From an uncultured Anaerolineae bacterium (GTDB lineage: Bacteria; Chloroflexota; Anaerolineae; Anaerolineales; Villigracilaceae): a stretch of 9,677 nucleotides of DNA. The notes under the pieces were generated by a model. It was not told the origin of the DNA. It made no database searches and saw nothing but the letters and a program-made list of their open reading frames with translations. Positions 5,949 to 9,677 of the stretch are shown piece after piece. The DNA is taken from the NCBI GenBank assembly GCA_903854805.1, contig CAINXK010000175.1:1-9677 (forward strand), written 5' to 3'. The position numbers were made by a program, and so were the translations under genes. Each line of letters begins with the position of its first letter. The first letter of the stretch is position 1.

Positions 5949-6242
5949 TTAGTGATAATCAACAATTTCTGCTTGGTCGGGCCCTAAAGTTGTCCAAATA
6001 AAACAAATTCGATATTGATCATTTATTCGGATGCTGTATTGTCCTTTTCTATCACCCACCAAAGTTTCTAACTGGTTTCCTGGTGGAATTTTCAACTCTT
6101 GAAGAACGGTTACTGAATCTAATTGGTCAAGTTTTCGAGCGGCTACTTTCCATAAAGACATCGGACATGTTTTCCGAGCGCCCCTCGTATTTTCGCCGTT
6201 GAAAATATCTTGAGTGCCAGTATCTCTAAAGGTCTGTATCAT
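5949..6242 (-). CDS. higB: HigB toxin (RelE/ParE fold, ribosome-dependent mRNase), 97 aa
   Basis: Toxin of a higBA pair: cleaves mRNA on translating ribosomes. Family landmarks in order are MIQTFRDTGTQDIFNG (1-16), ARKTCPMSLW (22-31), ARKLDQLD (35-42), LKIPPGNQLETLVGDRKGQY (50-69) and the signature SIRINDQYRICFIW (70-83), ending IVDYH at 93-97. Full length and intact. It is the first gene of its operon. No Shine-Dalgarno sequence precedes the ATG, and the best promoter puts the transcript start at the ATG itself, so the mRNA is probably leaderless. It lies on the minus strand between repeat copies B and C, as the MazF-type module lies between A and B. Confidence 0.95.
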   Translation of the reverse strand: MIQTFRDTGTQDIFNGENTRGARKTCPMSLWKVAARKLDQLDSVTVLQELKIPPGNQLETLVGDRKGQYSIRINDQYRICFIWTTLGPDQAEIVDYH

Positions 6243-6248
6243 TAGTAT

Positions 6249-6277
6249 ATGATAGCACGGACTACATGCTAATTCAA
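6249..6277 (-). promoter_or_regulatory. Promoter and operator of higBA
   Basis: On the minus strand TTGAAT (6277-6272), exactly 17 bases, then TATCAT (6254-6249). Seven bases after the -10 box is 6242, the A of the higB ATG. Between the boxes TAGCA and TGCTA (plus strand 6253-6257 and 6267-6271) form an imperfect palindrome whose wider arms match at six of eight positions, a natural HigA operator. A TATACT at 6249-6244 is too close to the ATG to serve as the -10 box. Confidence 0.7.
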
Positions 6278-6335
6278 TGGGTTTTTGAAACTATGCAAAA
6301 ATGGTTTCGTCAACTTTTTCACTCAAATTACCTCG

Positions 6336-6460
6336 CCCCGGCCCACGCTTTCTGCACCCCCGATAACCGCTGCTGGCCATGCAGGCTTGATTCTTCATCT
6401 TGCCAAATTGGAGGCTTTATACTCTAACAATTTGGGAAATCGGTTAGCGGCGGTAATGGC
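6336..6460 (+). repeat. Interspersed hairpin repeat, copy C (left half missing)
   Basis: The right 125 bases of the family only, beginning within CCCCGGCCCACGC. It retains TGCACCCCCGATAACC, GGCCATGCAGGCTTGATTC, the CCAAATTG/CAATTTGG inverted repeat and the right edge CGGTTAGCGGCGG. The internal part is closer to copy A and the right edge closer to copy B. The half that would form the main hairpin is absent. An open frame spanning 6285-6629 reads through it and is not considered a gene. Confidence 0.8.
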
Positions 6461-6637
6461 AAGATGTGTCCAACCCACTCATTATGTGACAATATCACCG
6501 TCCTTTCAAACGTTAATCGTACCCTTATTTCCATCTATTGAATTTAAGAGAAGCCCAGAATTATTTGGAAATGAATTCTGGGGTGGGAATGATGATGATT
6601 ATTTCCATATTATTCTACGCATTGTGTGATGGTAATT

Positions 6638-6646
6638 TGCTATAAT
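6638..6646 (+). promoter_or_regulatory. Extended -10 promoter upstream of the small genes
   Basis: TGCTATAAT is a perfect extended -10 element. No -35 box stands at a normal distance. A transcript starting near 6653 would have a leader of about 165 bases containing the hairpin 6678-6718 before the gene at 6817, and could run on into the methyltransferase and nuclease genes. Confidence 0.5.
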
Positions 6647-6677
6647 ACTTATGCATCAGAGTGTGGGAATTCGCTAT

Positions 6678-6718
6678 TTTTCCGCATAAGACCCCGGAGA
6701 GGGTGCATGGGCGGAAAA
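6678..6718 (+). repeat. Hairpin in the leader of the small-gene operon
   Basis: TTTTCCGC (6678-6685) is a perfect reverse complement of GCGGAAAA (6711-6718). Inside, ACCC (6691-6694) can pair with GGGT (6701-6704) around CGGAGA. No T-run follows, so it is not an intrinsic terminator on the plus strand. It could be a leader structure or part of a recombination site. Confidence 0.5.
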
Positions 6719-6816
6719 GTTCCGTCTAATACATAGTTAGCCGCTTGCCTCCGCGTTCAAAATATATTGACAGCGTTACGGTAACGGGTTATTATTGGAG
6801 CAAGGAGAACTTAACT

Positions 6817-7017
6817 ATGAAAATAGGCGACGCAGTAAAATTCCTTGACGGATTATATGATGATGAAAAAGGAGCAATGTATACAGTTATAGAAATCAAT
6901 GGTGACAGAGTGATAATTGAATTTATATGCGACCTCCCCATTCCGCCTCAGTCAGTAGCAAAGACCAATGAATTAGAAGTAATTCAATATGAAATTAAAG
7001 ACGAACAAAAAAGATAA
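6817..7017 (+). CDS. Small unknown protein, 66 aa
   Basis: The start at 6817 is chosen because AAGGAG (6802-6807) stands nine bases before it; the frame is open from 6745 but that stretch lacks a ribosome site and looks non-coding. The protein begins MKIGDAVKFLDGLYDDEKGA and continues with short beta-like stretches (YTVIEINGDRVIIEF), which suggests a small SH3-like or KOW-like barrel; I cannot name a family. The C-terminus is charged (KDEQKR). It overlaps the next gene by 29 bases and heads a likely four-gene run ending in the restriction nuclease. AT-rich codons match that run. No signal peptide or membrane helix. Confidence 0.6.
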   Translation: MKIGDAVKFLDGLYDDEKGAMYTVIEINGDRVIIEFICDLPIPPQSVAKTNELEVIQYEIKDEQKR

Positions 7018-7186
7018 CACCAGAAATGAACGTCAAGCTCACCGCCGTGAACATGAAAAACAGTGGCTTAAAGAAAATGGTTGGCAAAGTTGGGAAGCAT
7101 TGCATACTGCACTAATGAAAGGCACGGCATCTTTATCAATGGGCGGGAAAGTAGCACAAGCCATGCTTGAAAAACTGAAAAAATAA
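6989..7186 (+). CDS. Small basic unknown protein next to the methyltransferase, 65 aa
   Basis: A lysine- and arginine-rich protein, probably mostly helical: the N-terminal third is strongly basic (MKLKTNKKDNTRNERQAHRR), the centre is amphipathic with several Trp (EKQWLKENGWQSWEALHTAL), and the end is KVAQAMLEKLKK. It overlaps the preceding gene by 29 bases in another frame, and only a weak AGAAG lies upstream, so translation is probably coupled. It ends 33 bases before the methyltransferase ATG. Its position is where restriction-modification controller (C) genes often lie, but I do not see a clear helix-turn-helix, so that role is unproven. Confidence 0.5.
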   Translation: MKLKTNKKDNTRNERQAHRREHEKQWLKENGWQSWEALHTALMKGTASLSMGGKVAQAMLEKLKK

Positions 7187-7207
7187 ATTCTGAATAACGA
7201 TGTGAGA

Positions 7208-7213
7208 TATAAT
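7208..7213 (+). promoter_or_regulatory. Possible -10 box giving a leaderless methyltransferase mRNA
   Basis: A perfect TATAAT ends seven bases before the ATG at 7220, so a transcript from it would begin at or next to the start codon. There is no acceptable -35 box and no TGn extension, so this is a weak call. A GTGAG at 7202-7206 could instead act as a distant ribosome site. Confidence 0.3.
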
Positions 7214-7219
7214 TTCATA

Positions 7220-8341
7220 ATGACAAACACAACTTATCGTTTAGGTGAATTATTTTGCGGTCCAGGTGGTATTGCCATTGGCGCAAAGAATGCAGAAATC
7301 CGTGTTAATGGCGGAGCAAATACAATAAGCCATGCTTGGTCTACAGATTATGATTCTGATACTTGTGACACATATCGGAAAAATATTTGCCCTGAAAATC
7401 CAGATACTGTAATCTGCCATGACATAAGAACTTTAGACTATGAAATACTTGCATCAATCTCAGAAATTGACGCATTAGCTTTTGGTTTTCCTTGCAATGA
7501 TTTTAGTGCTGTCGGTGAGCAAAAAGGGACTGACGGAAAGTTTGGCGCACTTTATCTATATGGGGTAAAAGCGTTAAAGATGTTTCAACCAAAATGGTTT
7601 TTTGCCGAAAATGTTGGTGGACTGCGAAATGCTAATGACGGCAAAGCGTTTGATACTATTTTGAATTCTTTCAAAGACGCAGGATATAAAATCGTTCCCC
7701 ACTTATACAAATTTGAGAAATATGGGGTTCCTCAAGCTCGACACAGAATCATAATTATTGGTTTTCGAGATGATGTTACGCAGAAATTCCGTGTTCCATC
7801 GCCTGAACCTTATGCAAACATGAATGTTTCATCTCGCAACGCCCTAGAGAATCCACCTATTCCTGAAAGCGCATCAAACCAAGAATTTACAAAGCAATCA
7901 GATACAGTTGTAGAAAGATTGAAACATATTAAGCCTGGACAAAATGCGTTTAATGCTGATTTGCCAGATAACCTTAAACTAAATGTAAAAGGCGCAAAAA
8001 TCAGTCAAATTTACAAGCGTTTAGATCCAGACAAACCTTCTTATACCGTCACTGGTAGCGGCGGCGGGGGCACACATGTTTATCACTGGAGTGAAAATCG
8101 TGCATTGACCAACCGAGAAAGGGCTAGGTTACAAACTTTCCCCGATAACTTTATTTTTTGCGGCACAAAAGAAAGTGTAAGAAAACAAATTGGCATGGCT
8201 GTTCCCTCAAAAGGTGCAGAAGTTGTATTCAATGCTGTTCTCGCAAGTTTAGCAGGTATCGAGTATCCATCCATAGAATCAAATATCATAGAGACAAATA
8301 GTTTGCTTGACACATCACACTACACAATCAAAGCATCATAG
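7220..8341 (+). CDS. C5-cytosine DNA methyltransferase, 373 aa
   Basis: Transfers a methyl group from S-adenosylmethionine to C5 of cytosine in a specific DNA site, normally to protect host DNA from the partner nuclease. Conserved motifs in order, numbered from ATG 7220: motif I GELFCGPGG (9-17), IV GFPCNDFS with catalytic C92, VI ENV (130-132), VIII QARHR (172-176), IX RLQTFP (303-308) and X QIGMAVP (323-329). Motif IV reads PCNDFS where PCQPFS is usual, and motif X has GMAVP instead of GNAVP. The target-recognition region lies at about 185-300 and carries a GSGGGGTHVYH loop (280-290) just before motif IX. An in-frame GTG at 7202 exists but has no ribosome site. Single intact polypeptide with AT-rich codons. 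The nuclease gene follows after 18 bases. The recognition sequence cannot be read from the protein. Confidence 0.95.
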   Translation: MTNTTYRLGELFCGPGGIAIGAKNAEIRVNGGANTISHAWSTDYDSDTCDTYRKNICPENPDTVICHDIRTLDYEILASISEIDALAFGFPCNDFSAVGEQKGTDGKFGALYLYGVKALKMFQPKWFFAENVGGLRNANDGKAFDTILNSFKDAGYKIVPHLYKFEKYGVPQARHRIIIIGFRDDVTQKFRVPSPEPYANMNVSSRNALENPPIPESASNQEFTKQSDTVVERLKHIKPGQNAFNADLPDNLKLNVKGAKISQIYKRLDPDKPSYTVTGSGGGGTHVYHWSENRALTNRERARLQTFPDNFIFCGTKESVRKQIGMAVPSKGAEVVFNAVLASLAGIEYPSIESNIIETNSLLDTSHYTIKAS

Positions 8342-8359
8342 GTTAAACACAGGTAAATT

Positions 8360-9403
8360 ATGAACAAGAAAGAGCAAGCGATTTTTGATGAGCGACTAAA
8401 CGCGGTTGCAAATGTTTTGGGACAACAAATATCAACTACAAACGCTTTAGAATTAGCAAAGCAAATTGTTAGGGGTGCAGACGGCGGAAGTGAATTTGAT
8501 GAAGGTTTTGATAATTGGCTAGAAAATCGATTTATACCGCAAACTATTTGGCTATCGAGTGATGATTACGCAAGGGGAATTACAAGAGCCTTGCCACAAG
8601 CTTTAATTTTTGCAGGGTCAGATTTCGGAAGCTCTAAACAAAGAGACTTGGGACAACTATGGACTGATACAGCAAGGGGTTTACTTGGCGAAATTTCTGT
8701 TCAACGTTTCTTTACAGAAAGATTAGGGGTGCAGATAGAACAAGATACAAGTTTAGATTTAGATATAGATGATTACATCTCAACAGATATAAAACGTGTT
8801 CAAGAACCATCAGGCGAATATCGAACAACTAAGATAAACACCAGTATAAAAACTGGAAAATTTAATGCTCGCTGGCTAGATGAATATAGTGCTCCAAAAA
8901 ATTCTCATATTGACGCTTTTATTTTTGTACGCTTGGGCACACCAAAAGAACACTTTGTTTCATATTTAAAAGACATTAGCTTCTTAAAAACAAAACTATT
9001 TCCGAAAGCAATAGAACTTGGAGAGCTTACAGCTGATTCGAGTTCTGCGTTATGGGATTCAATACCACAATTTGAACCCATCCCTGCATATATTTCTGGC
9101 TTTTTAATGCAGAAAGACTTGAATTCCCCCATCCATTCTGTCACAGCAGAAATAGCTGGCAGTGAGAATTACAGGGGCAAAAAAGATACTCGCAGAATTT
9201 ATATCAAAAAAGGTGTTGGCGTTTTTACAAGGAATAATTTGTACGCTATCCCTGAATTCCAAAATCTTGACCCAGAACACAAGCTAAAGATAATTATTGA
9301 CGGCATTGGAAGCGAGATTGAAAACAAAGACCATTTTTATGCAAATACAGGTTCATTCAGCTATGGTATTGAAAACTGGCAAAGATTTATCGCAAGCCTG
9401 TAA
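8360..9403 (+). CDS. Candidate type II restriction endonuclease, PD-(D/E)xK-like, 347 aa
   Basis: Not assigned to a named enzyme family; the restriction role comes from its place 18 bases after a C5-methyltransferase on the same strand, its size, and a possible nuclease core: GEISVQRFF with E111, then SLDLDIDDY with D133 and D135, then INTSIKTGKFNARW (159-172) with a (x)xK-type strand and K164, followed by the hydrophobic strand DAFIFVRLG (185-193). That order (E, D, SIK) fits PD-(D/E)xK nucleases with a modified last motif. AGG stands eight bases before the ATG. Residues 1-100 are helical and 200-347 mixed, with no other domain recognised. Intact, AT-rich, and not overlapped by any competing frame. 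A non-nuclease accessory protein is possible. Confidence 0.7.
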   Translation: MNKKEQAIFDERLNAVANVLGQQISTTNALELAKQIVRGADGGSEFDEGFDNWLENRFIPQTIWLSSDDYARGITRALPQALIFAGSDFGSSKQRDLGQLWTDTARGLLGEISVQRFFTERLGVQIEQDTSLDLDIDDYISTDIKRVQEPSGEYRTTKINTSIKTGKFNARWLDEYSAPKNSHIDAFIFVRLGTPKEHFVSYLKDISFLKTKLFPKAIELGELTADSSSALWDSIPQFEPIPAYISGFLMQKDLNSPIHSVTAEIAGSENYRGKKDTRRIYIKKGVGVFTRNNLYAIPEFQNLDPEHKLKIIIDGIGSEIENKDHFYANTGSFSYGIENWQRFIASL

Positions 9404-9412
9404 TCGGCAAAG

Positions 9413-9426
9413 AAGCCTTAAGGCTT
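9413..9426. other. Perfect 14-bp palindrome after the nuclease gene
   Basis: AAGCCTTAAGGCTT is fully self-complementary and lies ten bases after the stop codon. A-rich sequence, not T-rich, follows on the plus strand, so it is not a canonical terminator for the nuclease gene. It abuts the attC-like repeat. Confidence 0.4.
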
Positions 9427-9432
9427 AAAAAC

Positions 9433-9562
9433 GCCTAACAAAGCGTGCACCCGACAAGTGGGATTCTGCGCGATTTACAAGCATTTTTCTGGCTTTGGGC
9501 TTTTTCTACATCTCAAGTATTGTCCACGCCCGCCCACACGCGGGTAACGCAAACCGTTGGCC
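9433..9562 (+). mobile_element. attC-like recombination site (130-bp imperfect inverted repeat)
   Basis: It starts with GCCTAAC (9433-9439), a perfect RYYYAAC core, and ends with GTTGGCC (9556-9562), one base off GTTRRRY. The halves pair imperfectly with bulges: GCGT (9443-9446) with ACGC (9547-9550), ACCCG (9449-9453) with CGGGT (9541-9545), and GTGGG (9458-9462) with CCCAC (9533-9537). Its length lies within the 57-141 bp range known for attC sites. It sits 3' of the restriction-modification genes and before a new gene with its own promoter, as attC does in integron cassettes. No integrase gene is in the window, so the integron reading is inferred. Confidence 0.5.
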
Positions 9563-9614
9563 CGTCCATTTATGTCAAAGTTTTGAAAATCGGGGTGTTC
9601 ATCAGCCATGACGC

Positions 9615-9643
9615 TTGACATTACTAACGCATAGCGTTATTAT
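9615..9643 (+). promoter_or_regulatory. Near-consensus promoter with palindromic operator
   Basis: TTGACA (9615-9620, perfect), a 17-base spacer, then TATTAT (9638-9643). The spacer holds a perfect palindrome, TAACGC-ATA-GCGTTA (9625-9639), which just enters the -10 box: a classic place for a repressor such as HigA. The expected start at 9650 is one base from the ATG at 9651, so the transcript is probably leaderless. Confidence 0.8.
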
Positions 9644-9650
9644 ACTTAAG

Positions 9651-9677
9651 ATGATAAAGACCTTCGCAGACAAAGAA
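9651..9677 (+). CDS. higB: Start of a probable second HigB-type toxin (partial)
   Basis: Only nine codons are inside the window, reading MIKTFADKE. That opening, and especially the MIxTFxDxxT start seen also in the HigB at 6242 (MIQTFRDTGT), is typical of HigB/RelE-family toxins. The operator-bearing promoter immediately upstream supports a TA operon. No Shine-Dalgarno sequence is present between the promoter and the ATG, as for the other higB. The call rests on very few residues and needs the sequence to the right. Confidence 0.55.

Larger units (their letters stand above)
6461..6816. other. Gene-poor stretch between repeat C and the restriction-modification cassette
   Basis: No convincing gene. 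It holds an extended -10 promoter (6638-6646), a hairpin (6678-6718) and GTTAGCC at 6736-6742, which resembles the GTTGGCC that closes the attC-like site at 9556-9562. If that resemblance is real, the left edge of the right-hand cassette lies near 6737. The part 6470-6630 gives an open frame with no recognised homology and may be decayed sequence. Confidence 0.4.

Noticed and set aside
6285..6629. Plus-strand open frame of 114 codons across repeat C
   Set aside because: It begins in the region upstream of higB, crosses the repeat and ends in unassigned sequence. The chimeric composition and missing ribosome site argue against a gene; a remnant after 6470 cannot be excluded.
6989..7186. Restriction-modification controller (C) protein
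   Set aside because: The position fits, but no XRE helix-turn-helix pattern is visible and no C-box palindrome was found upstream of it or of the methyltransferase.
1..9677. CRISPR array, tRNA, rRNA or transposase
   Set aside because: There are no regularly spaced short repeats, no cloverleaf or rRNA-like stretch, and no transposase-type coding region on either strand.

Overview
The window looks like a chromosomal segment from an environmental bacterium, most likely Chloroflexota (Anaerolineae-like). That guess rests on a 7TM-PAS-HisKA_3 sensor kinase, a bacteriohemerythrin, HigBA and PemK/MazF modules of a type common there, and a TTCGTG-rich intergenic string. No rRNA or marker gene is present, so the placement is tentative. 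No tRNA, rRNA, CRISPR array, transposase or integrase gene was found.

The left part (1-4300) reads as host backbone with GC-rich codon use. It holds a non-coding leader of about 590 bases, a zinc-ribbon protein (594-1793), a bacteriohemerythrin (1980-2372) closed by a strong terminator, and a convergent membrane histidine kinase (4225-2531, minus) with no response regulator beside it. The kinase start codon sits directly behind a GC-rich hairpin whose loop carries most of the Shine-Dalgarno sequence.

The middle part (about 4327-6460) alternates repeat and toxin-antitoxin (TA) module. Three copies of a GC-rich, hairpin-forming repeat of roughly 270 bp (A 4327-4598, B 5274-5572, C 6336-6460, the last lacking its left half) bracket two AT-rich TA pairs on the minus strand. 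These are a ribbon-helix-helix antitoxin with a PemK/MazF-type toxin (4593-5209) and a toxin-first higBA pair (5612-6242). The repeat edge supplies the stop codon of the MazF-like toxin. Each TA pair has a clear sigma70-type promoter overlapped by an inverted repeat, which suggests autoregulation.

The right part (about 6640-9677) is AT-rich and on the plus strand: two overlapping small unknown genes, a C5-cytosine DNA methyltransferase and a candidate restriction endonuclease. About 30 bases later comes a 130-bp imperfect inverted repeat that starts with a perfect RYYYAAC core and ends in a near-GTTRRRY core, so it resembles an integron attC site. Next is a TTGACA-17-TATTAT promoter with a perfect palindrome between its boxes, and then the first nine codons of what looks like another HigB toxin.

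Together, 4327-9677 looks like an accessory array of self-contained defence or stabilisation cassettes (TA, TA, restriction-modification, TA), each with its own promoter and separated by structured repeats. In three of these cassettes the best promoter, or a -10 box, puts the predicted transcript start at or within about a base of the ATG, implying leaderless mRNAs. The array interpretation is inference; the gene families are more secure.
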